48,396 nt of DNA from NCBI GenBank assembly GCA_023381995.1, contig JAMCVD010000024.1, forward strand, positions 1-48,396, written 5' to 3'. This stretch comes from Deltaproteobacteria bacterium (GTDB lineage Bacteria; JAMCPX01). This document shows positions 32,083 through 41,394 of this stretch, piece by piece (the first letter of the stretch is position 1; every line of letters starts with the position of its first letter). The position numbers were made by a program, and so were the translations under genes. Below the pieces are notes generated by a model. That model made no database searches, was not told the origin of the DNA, and saw nothing but the letters and a program-made list of their open reading frames with translations.

Positions 32083-33666
32083 ATGAGCATGTCACGCATA
32101 TTACCCACTAACGAGAACGGGGATCTTGACTGTCTTCTCATACATACTCCAAAGTTTAACCATTACGTACACCCTTTCAACAAGGTACAGTTCGTTAATC
32201 TCATGCCCATGGGTCTCCTGTTTATGGCAGACCTGTTAAAAAGGCATGGATTCAAGAGTAGGGTCTTACACCTCGGCATCGAAAAATTATTTACAAAGGA
32301 CTTTTCCTTAAGGGAATATCTCCTTCTTACGAAGCCAAAGGTCGTTGGGATTACGCTTCATTGGCACCATCAGTCTTTTGACGCTATAGAAGTTGCCAGA
32401 GAAGTAAAAAAAGTCTTGCCCGATACCTTCTTGGTCCTGGGGGGGCTGACAGCAAGTTTTTTTAAAAACGAGATACTGGAGAGCTTCGGATTCATCGATG
32501 GGGTCATATCCGGAGACGGCGAGGGCCCACTTCTAAAAATTGTTGAGCATATCGTTAAGAATAACGGGGACATAACTTTGATCCCCAACCTCGCCCGCCG
32601 AAGCGACGGCAGTATTGTACAGAATACCTGTAGTTACATAACGACCAAAGAGGTGTTGGACAGTGCTTCTTTTAGTAATTACGATCTTATGGAAAACTAC
32701 GATTTTTACCCGCAGTTATTTTTCTTTAACTTCAACACCAGCCCGGCACTTAACAAGATCGTTTATAAAAGTTCCCTCGTTGCGTCCATGTATCTTCCGA
32801 TCGGCAAGGGCTGCACGGCAAATTGTAGCTTTTGCGGAGGGGGCTACGATGCAAACGGGATCATAAATGGCAAGGTGCGCATTGTGTTGAGGTCGCCGGA
32901 TAAGATAATAGAAAACATAAAAGATGGTATACGGTGGGGCTTTAAGAGCTTCAACACCGACTTCGATCTCCCAGGGCAGAACTCAAGGACATTTTTTTTA
33001 GAGCTTTTTAAAACGATAAGGAACAATAATCTCAAAATAACGTACAACTTCAACTCGTACTCGCTGCCGTCTGTCGATTTCGTGGATGAGTTCAGTGCGA
33101 CGTTTTCCAGGGATTCACAAATAATAATCTCACCGGAAAGCGGTTCTGAAAAGCTGAGAAAGATCCATAAAGGCTATTTTTATACCAACGCTGAGCTTTT
33201 GCAGACGTTGAAATATATGGAGGGAAAAGGGGTAAACGCGGGGGTCTATTTTGCCGGAGGCCTGCCGCTGGAGACGGAAGAAGACGTTAAGGAGACAATC
33301 GCATTACAGAAGCATCTGAGAAGGTATAAGAATATCAAACAGCTCATTACAGTTCCATTGGAGTTGGATCCTGCGTCGCCTATGTTTTTGTGTCCAGATA
33401 AGTTCAATATAATCTTAACAAGAAAGACCTTTCTTGACTATTATAAAGGTCATGCAAGGCTCTGGTTCGACAGAGGATATTATCTGTCAGGTTCTTCGGA
33501 AAAAGAGATGATGAAGACCCAATGCAAGAATTATTGCTTCTTAAATCCGGTTTTTGGAAAATACCTCTGTTATGTGTCCCATACCGCCACTAAATTCGAG
33601 CCCAATTTCTCCATAAGGTATGTTGACACTTTCCTTTCTTTTATTTTAAGGAAGCTGTTTAAGTAG
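32083..33666 (+). CDS. B12-binding-domain radical SAM protein 2, with extra C-terminal cysteines
   Basis: This is a 527-aa protein. The B12-binding-like domain occupies about 1-170 (LLIHTPKF start, PMGLLFMADLLKRHGF, LVLGGLTASFF, GVISGDGEGPL). The radical SAM core begins with CTANCSFC (Cys244, 248, 251), followed by FNTDFDLPG, IIISPESGSEKLR and YFAGGLPLETEEDVKETI. Near the C-terminus Cys481-x3-Cys485 and Cys496 form an extra motif absent from its three paralogues here and might bind a second iron-sulphur cluster. The start is uncertain: ATG at 32083 or 32089. It leads a plus-strand series of three such genes and a GT-C/SLBB gene. Confidence 0.9.
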   Translation: MSMSRILPTNENGDLDCLLIHTPKFNHYVHPFNKVQFVNLMPMGLLFMADLLKRHGFKSRVLHLGIEKLFTKDFSLREYLLLTKPKVVGITLHWHHQSFDAIEVAREVKKVLPDTFLVLGGLTASFFKNEILESFGFIDGVISGDGEGPLLKIVEHIVKNNGDITLIPNLARRSDGSIVQNTCSYITTKEVLDSASFSNYDLMENYDFYPQLFFFNFNTSPALNKIVYKSSLVASMYLPIGKGCTANCSFCGGGYDANGIINGKVRIVLRSPDKIIENIKDGIRWGFKSFNTDFDLPGQNSRTFFLELFKTIRNNNLKITYNFNSYSLPSVDFVDEFSATFSRDSQIIISPESGSEKLRKIHKGYFYTNAELLQTLKYMEGKGVNAGVYFAGGLPLETEEDVKETIALQKHLRRYKNIKQLITVPLELDPASPMFLCPDKFNIILTRKTFLDYYKGHARLWFDRGYYLSGSSEKEMMKTQCKNYCFLNPVFGKYLCYVSHTATKFEPNFSIRYVDTFLSFILRKLFK

Positions 33667-33735
33667 AAAACATATCCATTGCCACCGTATTGGTAAGGTG
33701 TTGACTAATATCAATTTTTCGGTTACCGTGTCCTT

Positions 33736-35157
33736 ATGAAAATACTGTTTATTATACCCCCATTTTCATCTGGCGGCGGCTGGCTGGTCCCGCATATCGG
33801 CATAGCCTATATGGCTGCCGTGCTAAAGCAAAAAGGATACGATGTTACTATTGCAGATGCGATCGCAGAAAGACTTTCCGGTCCAGGAATAGTAGACAGT
33901 ATAAAAAAAGTGAAGCCGGACATTGTTGGCCTAACTGCCACGACACAGCAGATATATACTGCATCGATAATTGCAAATGAAGTTAAGGGCATATCTCCTG
34001 AAATTAAAACAATCATAGGCGGCTGCCATGTGTCCCCTTTGCCGGAACAGACATTGAGAGAGTTTAGCAGCTTTGATTATGCTGTCATCGGAGAAGGTGA
34101 ATTGGTCCTGCCGGAGCTTCTCAGGGCGATATCCGACGGTAACGACGGCGCGCTTGTGAATATAAAAGGGATAGCCTATAGAACAGACGATAAAGTTGTT
34201 GTAAACCCTCAGGGATCGTATGTCGATGTGAACAGCCTGCCAATGCCGGACTTTGACGGCTTTGATTTGAGTTTGTACAGGCCTTTTTATACCTTACCAA
34301 TCCACGGGTATAGAGAGCTGCCAATACTAACATCAAGAGGGTGTCCCTACGATTGTGTTTTTTGCTTCAGGACAAAGGGCAAGATTGCAAGGTATAGGAC
34401 GGTACAGTCGGTTATTAATGAAGTAAAAAGAGATATAGAGACATACCACGCAAATCAAATATCGTTTATTGACGACACGTTCACCACGAATATGAAACGT
34501 ACGGAGATGATCTGTGATGAATTGATGAAAGCGGGTATTCATAAAAAAATAGAATGGAGCTGTGGAACAAGGGCCGATGTCGTGAGTGGGCCGTTACTGA
34601 GTAAGATGAAGCAGGCCGGGTGCAGAGTGATCTCTTATGGGATAGAATCGGGGGATCAAAAGATTCTCGATAAGGCTACAAAGGGGCTAAAAATAGAGGA
34701 GATAAGAGAGGCGATACGATTGACCAAGCATGCTGGTATCGATGTGTATGCGAATTTTATCATCGGCTTGCCCTATGACACCGTCGACTCAATTAATAAA
34801 ACAATTGACTTTGCAATGGGACTCGATATTGATGCCGCATCATTCGCAATCCTGACACCATTTCCGGGAACGGGGCTTATCGATATGATTAAAAATGGCA
34901 GCGGTGGATTGAAAATGATTTCAAGCGACTGGAGGGATTATCATAAACATCTTGGCAGATCACTCGAACTTGATGCGGTCGATAGAAAGAAGCTCGAAAA
35001 GCTTCAGAGGAAGGCGTACATGAAATTTTATCTGAGACCGAAACGGTTTATAAATATGTTCAAGATCGTAGGACTGGGTACGATAATGTCTTATGCACTT
35101 CAACGGGTCTACATTAAGAAATCCGGACCTTCTCGCATAAACGATCATAGCGTTTAG
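33736..35157 (+). CDS. B12-binding-domain radical SAM protein 3
   Basis: This 473-aa protein is the most conventional of the four paralogues. The N-terminal cobalamin-binding-like domain shows ILFIIPPFSSGGG, PHIGIAYMAAVLKQKGYDV, TIIGGCHVSPLPEQTL and YAVIGEGELVLPEL. The radical SAM domain shows CPYDCVFC (Cys203, 207, 210), FIDDTFTTNMKR, ISYGIESGDQKIL and NFIIGLPYDTVDSI. Proteins of this form include methyltransferases acting on sp3 carbons (as in hopanoid, antibiotic and bacteriochlorophyll pathways). It lies 69 bp after paralogue 2 and 29 bp before paralogue 4, so one operon is likely. The ATG has no clear RBS. Substrate unknown. Confidence 0.93.
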   Translation: MKILFIIPPFSSGGGWLVPHIGIAYMAAVLKQKGYDVTIADAIAERLSGPGIVDSIKKVKPDIVGLTATTQQIYTASIIANEVKGISPEIKTIIGGCHVSPLPEQTLREFSSFDYAVIGEGELVLPELLRAISDGNDGALVNIKGIAYRTDDKVVVNPQGSYVDVNSLPMPDFDGFDLSLYRPFYTLPIHGYRELPILTSRGCPYDCVFCFRTKGKIARYRTVQSVINEVKRDIETYHANQISFIDDTFTTNMKRTEMICDELMKAGIHKKIEWSCGTRADVVSGPLLSKMKQAGCRVISYGIESGDQKILDKATKGLKIEEIREAIRLTKHAGIDVYANFIIGLPYDTVDSINKTIDFAMGLDIDAASFAILTPFPGTGLIDMIKNGSGGLKMISSDWRDYHKHLGRSLELDAVDRKKLEKLQRKAYMKFYLRPKRFINMFKIVGLGTIMSYALQRVYIKKSGPSRINDHSV

Positions 35158-35186
35158 GAAAAAAGGAAAGGAATGCAGCGGCAACT

Positions 35187-36476
35187 ATGAAATTACTGTT
35201 TATAAACGCACCCGGAAAATGGGCGGGCAAAAGGCAATTGATATATCCCCTGGGATTGGCATATGTGGCAACCTACCTGAAGGAAAGATTGGACTCGCCG
35301 GAGATACATTTTTTAGATTTGAATATGTATAAAGATTACTCGCATGTATTGGAGAGGGCAGTAAAGGAATTTTCCCCGGAAATCGTAGGAATTGAATTTA
35401 GGAACGCTTTTTATTTTTCAACTCCTCAAGCATCTTTATTGAAAGATACAGTGGATAAAATCAAACTTACGGTCCCGGATTCCAAAGTAATAATAGGGGG
35501 CTCTGGATTTTCGCTGTTTGCAGAAGATATTATGAAGTACATAAAAAACATAGATTTTGGGATTTTCGGAGAGGGGGAGGTACCGTTCTGGGGGCTGATA
35601 AACTCGGATTTCCGTGCAGAAAAAGTTAAAAATGTGTTTTTCAGGAACAACAACGAAATAATTTATTCGGGTCATAGTGACTCCCTCGTTGATCCCGAGG
35701 AGCTGTCGGTTCCCAAAAGGGACTGGGACGGACTCGATCTGAGTAAATACAATTATCATGGGTTTCAAACCAAGAGGGGATGCTCCTTTAGGTGTGATTA
35801 CTGTCCGGAACCTTTTCTTCAGGGAAAGTATTACAGATTGTATCCATTGAAGCGGATTAAAGAAGAGTTAGCGTACTGCGTCAGTCTGGGTATTGATAAA
35901 ATATTTTTTGTCGATACCATCTTCAATCTTCCCCTACGATTTTCAATGAATGTCTTGGATGTCTTATCCGATTTTAAGGGAGTGGAATTCTCCGCTTTCT
36001 TTAAGGTGACCGGCTTCAATCAGAGCTATATAAATAAATTAGAAGAAACCGGATTCAAAGAAATATATGTTTCGTTGGAAAATGTCGACCCTTCTTTATT
36101 GGAATTAAACCGCACGGGTATCAATGAGCGGGCAATAGAAGAAACGACAAGGCTCTTGTATAAATCGAAATTAAAGGTAAGGTATCAATTTATCCTGGGA
36201 CTTCCCCATGAGGACTTTGCCAACAGGATCAAAAACATGGGTTTTATGCTGAGACTCATGGTTAAGAGCAGATTCAAAGACCGGGTATTTGCAGAGCCTT
36301 TGGCAATTTTACCGTATACGGAATTGATAAAAAGACATAACATAGAGATCGATCTTTTCAACTACCCTGTTTTTATGAGAAAGCTCTATTGGTGGTATTT
36401 CCCTCTATTGAAAATTATCCAAAAAATGTCAGATTTATTCAAACTCAATATTCTTAAATTAAACAAATTTAAATAG
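35187..36476 (+). CDS. B12-binding-domain radical SAM protein 4
   Basis: This 429-aa protein opens KLLFINAPGKWAGKRQ and continues with YPLGLAYVATYLKERL, VIIGGSGFSLFAEDIM and FGIFGEGEVPF in the B12-binding-like domain. The radical SAM motif CSFRCDYC (Cys199, 203, 206) and YVSLENVDPSLLELNRTG, YQFILGLPHED follow. A DUF4080-like tail is not evident; the C-terminus is basic and aromatic (LYWWYFPLLKII). It is strongly A+T-rich compared with genes 10 kb downstream. It ends 3 bp before the GT-C/SLBB gene, which suggests that this enzyme and the glycosyltransferase are made together. Confidence 0.9.
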   Translation: MKLLFINAPGKWAGKRQLIYPLGLAYVATYLKERLDSPEIHFLDLNMYKDYSHVLERAVKEFSPEIVGIEFRNAFYFSTPQASLLKDTVDKIKLTVPDSKVIIGGSGFSLFAEDIMKYIKNIDFGIFGEGEVPFWGLINSDFRAEKVKNVFFRNNNEIIYSGHSDSLVDPEELSVPKRDWDGLDLSKYNYHGFQTKRGCSFRCDYCPEPFLQGKYYRLYPLKRIKEELAYCVSLGIDKIFFVDTIFNLPLRFSMNVLDVLSDFKGVEFSAFFKVTGFNQSYINKLEETGFKEIYVSLENVDPSLLELNRTGINERAIEETTRLLYKSKLKVRYQFILGLPHEDFANRIKNMGFMLRLMVKSRFKDRVFAEPLAILPYTELIKRHNIEIDLFNYPVFMRKLYWWYFPLLKIIQKMSDLFKLNILKLNKFK

Positions 36477-36479
36477 GTT

Positions 36480-38399
36480 ATGACAAGAAGAGAATCGCAA
36501 GCCAATCTCCCTCAATCAAAGCTGATTAAGATAATATCGTTATACGTTATAGTTGCCGCTGTTTCTCTTGTATACCTCTCTCATTACACCCATTATCTTT
36601 TTGCCACCGATGTCGCAAACGACGAAGGTGTGATGGCAGGGGCGTGGCGCATGGTCAATGGCCAGGTGATATACAGGGATTTTTTCGAGTTCTTTGCACC
36701 GGGGAACTTCTTTTTGCTGGCACTCGTCTACAAGCTCTTCGGCTACAGTCTTGTTATTACAAACAAGGCCTTGATCGTCATTGACGTTATCTGTAATATT
36801 CTGCTTTTTCAAATCTCGTATATGGTATTGAGGCGCTGGTACGCCATTGTCCCTCCACTGCTGTTCCTTATCGTCGGTTTCCCGAGCTGGTTTATCCTGA
36901 GTCATTACTGGACGACGTCTGTTACGCTCTTTGCGGCGCTCGTATGGCTTATCATGTATCTGGAGAGGTTGACCGAAGGATATAGATCACCTGCCATCTA
37001 TCTCTTCTTGTCGGGCTTGTTCGTGGGGCTGACAGGCATTTTCCTGCAGTCAGCCGGTGTTTATACGGCGCTCGTACTCCTGATCGTGCTCTATCTCAGA
37101 ACAAAGAAAATCCCCGGTAGGGTTAAAAGGATTTTAACATTCGGTATCGGTATCTCCCTCCCCGTGTTGACTTTCGCACTCTATCTTTTTCTGAACAACG
37201 CCTTCGTTCCATTCATCCATACCCAGATAAGCCTGCTTGAGATGTATCCATCTGCTGCATATTTCTTTTCGAAGCCTCTTCTATCTCTTTATAACATCTT
37301 GACCCCGGTAAAGCTGATGTTTCTCACCTCTTTCGTCGGGAGCCTCATTCTTATAGCCTTTAAAAGGAATACGTCAGACACAGAATTTGTTTTTTTTGCG
37401 GGCAATATATTATTCTTTCTTGATACATGGCACTGGCTGACCATGAGCAATAACGTCCTGGATCCAAGTCATACGACATCCGGCATGAGTTTTGTATTTA
37501 TTATGTATCTCGTGGTCTTATTCGTTGAATATATAAAAAACCATTGTTCCGGATCCATGCACAGACTTGTAGATGTACTTACCCATGGTGCATTTTTGAC
37601 CGTTACGGTAATAATAATGGTGCTTGCTTATAAAGGCATGTCCGATATAAGGACAAAGGCGTTCCATTTCGTGCTTCACGACACCGCCTATTGGACATAC
37701 GATGGAAAGGGAGCGAATGACCTCGTTAAATTTAGCAGCGATGCGGAGAAAATGCTGGGCAATGATAAGGACGTATTTGTTTATCCCCTTGCGTCCACGT
37801 TGTATACCCTGTTGGGCCTTAAGAACACTACGGACTATGATATAATCGTAAGCTTCGGCCAGATTGCGAGGGCACCATCGGAGATCTCGAAAGATGTGAT
37901 ACATCAACTGGTATCGTCCAAAACAAAGTTCATCATAACCTATCAATGGTCGTACAGGTTCCTTGTTATATGGTCGCAGAGGAACGGTGTTATATTTAAG
38001 CCGAATATTCTGGAACGGTTTCTATGGGACAATTATCATGATGTATTGCACGTGGGCATGTACACGCTGTGGGAATTAAATACATTGGTACCGAAGGACG
38101 TACTTTCTGAGTGCCCGATGCGTATTTCCAGAGAGCTCGTTTCGGTGTCTGTATCCGGGGCGACAACGCGTACCGGGAGCTTCGATGTGAACGTGGGTGC
38201 AAGGCTGATGGATGCCCTCAGCATGGCAGGGGGGCCGCTTCCCGTATCCGATTTGAGACGGGTCATCATCCTGAGACACGGCAGGACAATACAAACGGAC
38301 TTTTTGAGGTATCTGCAGACAAGGGATCCGGTCTATAACCCGCTGTTAAAGGACAATGATGCTATCTATGTGCCCAGAAGCGCTGGTTCCGGGAAATGA
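36480..38399 (+). CDS. GT-C membrane glycosyltransferase fused to one SLBB-like domain
   Basis: This 639-aa protein is a clear homologue of the 941-aa protein encoded on the other strand. The first periplasmic loop reads ATDVANDEGVMAGAWRMV...GQVIYRDFFEFFAPG, about ten transmembrane helices extend to about 385, and the same soluble linker follows (AYWTYDGKGANDLVKF, YQWSYRF). A single SLBB-type domain occupies 553-632 (SGATTRTGSFDVNVGARLMDALSMAGG, NPLLKDNDAIYVP). The acidic loop suggests a polyprenyl-phosphate-sugar-dependent GT-C enzyme acting on the periplasmic side. The C-terminal SLBB would then also be periplasmic and could contact a polysaccharide export complex. It starts 3 bp after radical SAM protein 4. 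Confidence 0.87.
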   Translation: MTRRESQANLPQSKLIKIISLYVIVAAVSLVYLSHYTHYLFATDVANDEGVMAGAWRMVNGQVIYRDFFEFFAPGNFFLLALVYKLFGYSLVITNKALIVIDVICNILLFQISYMVLRRWYAIVPPLLFLIVGFPSWFILSHYWTTSVTLFAALVWLIMYLERLTEGYRSPAIYLFLSGLFVGLTGIFLQSAGVYTALVLLIVLYLRTKKIPGRVKRILTFGIGISLPVLTFALYLFLNNAFVPFIHTQISLLEMYPSAAYFFSKPLLSLYNILTPVKLMFLTSFVGSLILIAFKRNTSDTEFVFFAGNILFFLDTWHWLTMSNNVLDPSHTTSGMSFVFIMYLVVLFVEYIKNHCSGSMHRLVDVLTHGAFLTVTVIIMVLAYKGMSDIRTKAFHFVLHDTAYWTYDGKGANDLVKFSSDAEKMLGNDKDVFVYPLASTLYTLLGLKNTTDYDIIVSFGQIARAPSEISKDVIHQLVSSKTKFIITYQWSYRFLVIWSQRNGVIFKPNILERFLWDNYHDVLHVGMYTLWELNTLVPKDVLSECPMRISRELVSVSVSGATTRTGSFDVNVGARLMDALSMAGGPLPVSDLRRVIILRHGRTIQTDFLRYLQTRDPVYNPLLKDNDAIYVPRSAGSGK

Positions 38400-38556
38400 C
38401 CATATTCGGGAAACATCGTGTGTGCCATGGGATTACCATAGCCCCTTAAGCATATAATGGTGCTGCCCCGGCGGTGGGCCGTTCGGGACAAAAGTTATTG
38501 AAGGCGGGACGTCTTTGTGGTAATGACATACGCTATATGTGTACGGAGGTGAAGGG

Positions 38557-39816
38557 ATGAGAAGGCTCAATTGTATAATCGGATTCATGCTGGCCGCTGT
38601 GTTCGTCTTCCCCGCTGCTGCGCTTTCTGACGGATACACGACGCCATGGCTGGGCGGTCCGCTCCAGGGACCGGCAATCGCGTCCGGCGCAGGGGTATAC
38701 TGGAACCCAGCGGCCATCGGCGCTATTCGGAGAAACAGCCTTTTTTTCACCCTGGAGCCCGCGTATGAAGGCGTCAGCTATCAAAGGTTCGGGACCGATC
38801 CGTACAACAATAACCTCCCGTATCCCAAAATAGGCTTCGGCACGTGGGCACCCCTTCCTTCCCTTGCGCTCACCTTCAAGCTGCCGAAGGGCTTTTCCAC
38901 GGGCCTCGGACTCTACGCCCCGTACGCTCGGGTAGCGTACTGGCCGAAGGACGGTCCGGAGAGGTTCAACGGCTCCCAGGAGAACATGGTCATGTTCAAC
39001 ATCTCGCCGCTCCTTGCCTACAAGGTCACGCCGAAGCTCTTCGTCGGAGCAGAATGGAACGTCAGCACCGCGTACCTCGATGTCTATCAGAGCACGACGA
39101 TGGACATGCAAAACCCTTCCGATGAAAACCCGGAATATGAGGCGAAAGTCCATCTTAAGAATAATATGGCCACTTCGTACGGCTTTACCATTGGCTTATA
39201 CTACGAGCCCACTCCCATCTTCACCTTCGGCATCTCGTATATGTCGAGCGTGCATTACCTCCTTCAGGGTACCTCGGACATAAGCACTCAGCTTGTGGGC
39301 AATATCACTGCGGATACCAAACTGGACGTGACCATGCCGCAGACGCTGAACTTCGGTATGCATTTTCTGCCTGCAAAAAACTGGATGGTCGATGTAACGT
39401 ATCAATACATAAACTGGTCCGAATACAAGAACATAAAGGTACAGACCTACAATGCCTCCAACCCACTTGCAGACAAGACCATCTACATGCTTACCGGGCT
39501 CGAAGACGTGCTGGATGGGAAGATCTGGACGGGGTATACGGGATTTAAGGATTGGCTGCTCGCTGGTGGCGTCGGCTATGACCCGTCTTCTTTCCCGGAG
39601 AACCATATCTATTCTCTCAATATAGATTTTACCAGAATGGACGTATTCTTAGGGGCCGAGTATACTGTGACGCCATCGATAAAGGTGGGCCTGATGGCCG
39701 ACCACGCGATCTCGCCGAATATAACCGTAACGGACAGTATCGCCCAGCCGACTGCAAACGGGTTATACACGATAGAGATGGACAAGATAACCATACTCCT
39801 CGACTACAGGTTTTAA
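38557..39816 (+). CDS. OmpP1/FadL/TodX family outer-membrane transporter
   Basis: This 419-aa outer-membrane beta-barrel has a signal peptide (FMLAAVFVFPAAALS-DG), a FadL-like hatch segment (GPAIASGAGVYWNPAAIG), alternating amphipathic strands and a C-terminal aromatic (LLDYRF). FadL proteins import long-chain fatty acids and other hydrophobic compounds, which fits the acyl-CoA dehydrogenases at the other end of the window. I start at 38557 because GGAGGTGA lies 7 nt upstream; the track start at 38539 is upstream of that RBS. It is followed after 11 bp by the RACE gene. Confidence 0.9.
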   Translation: MRRLNCIIGFMLAAVFVFPAAALSDGYTTPWLGGPLQGPAIASGAGVYWNPAAIGAIRRNSLFFTLEPAYEGVSYQRFGTDPYNNNLPYPKIGFGTWAPLPSLALTFKLPKGFSTGLGLYAPYARVAYWPKDGPERFNGSQENMVMFNISPLLAYKVTPKLFVGAEWNVSTAYLDVYQSTTMDMQNPSDENPEYEAKVHLKNNMATSYGFTIGLYYEPTPIFTFGISYMSSVHYLLQGTSDISTQLVGNITADTKLDVTMPQTLNFGMHFLPAKNWMVDVTYQYINWSEYKNIKVQTYNASNPLADKTIYMLTGLEDVLDGKIWTGYTGFKDWLLAGGVGYDPSSFPENHIYSLNIDFTRMDVFLGAEYTVTPSIKVGLMADHAISPNITVTDSIAQPTANGLYTIEMDKITILLDYRF

Positions 39817-39827
39817 ACCACTTTCCT

Positions 39828-41393
39828 TTGAAACCCATTAAGACCAGGCTTGTCCTTAACGATAGGGAGCTGACTATATACGCCAACGCCCCCGGCAGCC
39901 TGCTTGAGATCATCGTTCAGGCCGGTGTCGCCATGGACGCCCCGTGTGCCGGCATCGGCAGGTGCGGGAAGTGCCGCGTAACGGTGGAGGGAGAGCTCCC
40001 GCCGGACGGCGTCGAGACCTCTCTCCTGTCCCATGACGAAATAGAGAGCGGTACGAGGCTCGCGTGCAGGAGAAGGCGCATCCCCACGGGACTGACGATA
40101 CGACTGTCCGAGGAAAAGAAAGCACGGGTCCGGAAGACGTACGAAGTAGAGCCTGCGGACGTGGGCGTCGCCGTGGACCTCGGGACGACGAGTATCGCGA
40201 TAGCATTCATAAACCTGTCGCACGGGACGATTATGACGATGCGGAGCATACTGAATCCCCAGAGGATTTACGGAGCGGACGTCGTCTCGAGGATAAAGGC
40301 GGCCCTCGACAGAGAGGTCCTCGACAGGATGGCGGGGATGACCATGGGTGCGGTTTCCACAGAGATCCGTGGGATGCTTTCGGAGATCGGGCTCGATGCA
40401 GGCAGGGTCAAAGGAGTATATGTGGCAGGCAATACGGCGATGGAGCACATTGTTTCCGGAACGGACGTGTCCGGCCTTGCAAAGGCACCGTACATGCCCG
40501 CGTTCAATGACATGAGGTATGTCCCGGGTTTAAGGCTCGAGTCCGGCGTCGCAGCGAAAGAAGTCGGGCTGTTCCCGGTCATAGGCGGGTTCGTGGGAGG
40601 AGATACGGTCGCCTCTCTGCTGGCTTCCACTATGGACATATCGGATGAGACCGTTGCGCTGATAGATATAGGGACGAATGCGGAGATCGCCATCGGTAGC
40701 AGGTCAGGCATACTCGTGAGCTCGGCGCCGGCCGGCCCCGCCTTCGAGGGCGGACAGATAAGGCACGGTATGCGTGCTCAGGACGGCGCGATCGAAGACA
40801 TACATCTGTCACAGGACAGCGTGTCTCTCGATGTAAAGGGCGGCGTAGAGCCGGCAGGCATTTGCGGGTCCGGGCTCATCAGGATAGTATCGGAGCTTTT
40901 AAGAGCAGGGGTCATCGCCGCGGACGGCGAGCTGCTCGACGCAGGCAGTATCAGCAACAACCTGTTCCTCAGGCTCCGGAAAAGGGGAGGGGAGCAGGCG
41001 TTTGTACTGTATAAATCTTACGACCGCGAGCTCTCTCTCTACCAGTCGGATGTACGTGCACTCCAGCTCGCAAAGGCGAGCATAGCGGCAGGGCTGGACG
41101 TCCTGACGGAGAGGATCGGCGCGATGCCCGTAAGGCTGTATATAGCAGGCGCGTTCGGCAATTATCTCAGGCCCGACGACCTCGCGTCCATAGGCTTGAT
41201 CCCGTCGAAGCTGACGGGGGACACGTACTTCATAGGCGACAGCGTCATATCCGGGATCAGGAGGTTCATTATAAACGAGCCGAAGGTCGATATGGAAAGG
41301 CTTATTTCGAACACCAGGCATATCGAGCTTGCGGATGATCCGGCCTTCAACAGGCGTTTTCTGTCGATGATCGGGTTACGGGCGTTCAAATAA
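39828..41393 (+). CDS. Reductive activator of corrinoid enzymes (RACE), ferredoxin-ASKHA fusion
   Basis: This 521-aa protein has an N-terminal 2Fe-2S ferredoxin domain with Cys40, Cys46, Cys49 and Cys80 (CAGIGRCGKC...ACRRR), a linker, and a large actin-like ATPase domain (DUF4445). The latter shows VAVDLGTTSIAIAFINL, GADVVSRI, VYVAGNTAMEH, GGFVGGDTVASLLA, ALIDIGTNAEIAIG and AGICGSGLI. RACE proteins such as RamA and AcsV use ATP to reduce inactive Co(II) corrinoid proteins to Co(I). The start codon is TTG (39828), 11 bp after the FadL stop, with a poor RBS. No corrinoid methyltransferase is nearby, so the partner is unknown. Confidence 0.92.
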   Translation: MKPIKTRLVLNDRELTIYANAPGSLLEIIVQAGVAMDAPCAGIGRCGKCRVTVEGELPPDGVETSLLSHDEIESGTRLACRRRRIPTGLTIRLSEEKKARVRKTYEVEPADVGVAVDLGTTSIAIAFINLSHGTIMTMRSILNPQRIYGADVVSRIKAALDREVLDRMAGMTMGAVSTEIRGMLSEIGLDAGRVKGVYVAGNTAMEHIVSGTDVSGLAKAPYMPAFNDMRYVPGLRLESGVAAKEVGLFPVIGGFVGGDTVASLLASTMDISDETVALIDIGTNAEIAIGSRSGILVSSAPAGPAFEGGQIRHGMRAQDGAIEDIHLSQDSVSLDVKGGVEPAGICGSGLIRIVSELLRAGVIAADGELLDAGSISNNLFLRLRKRGGEQAFVLYKSYDRELSLYQSDVRALQLAKASIAAGLDVLTERIGAMPVRLYIAGAFGNYLRPDDLASIGLIPSKLTGDTYFIGDSVISGIRRFIINEPKVDMERLISNTRHIELADDPAFNRRFLSMIGLRAFK

Positions 41394-41394
41394 T

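Noticed and set aside
31827-32141. 104-aa minus-strand ORF in the divergent intergenic region
   Set aside because: It has no RBS and a cysteine/histidine-rich random composition, and it overlaps the start of a radical SAM gene.
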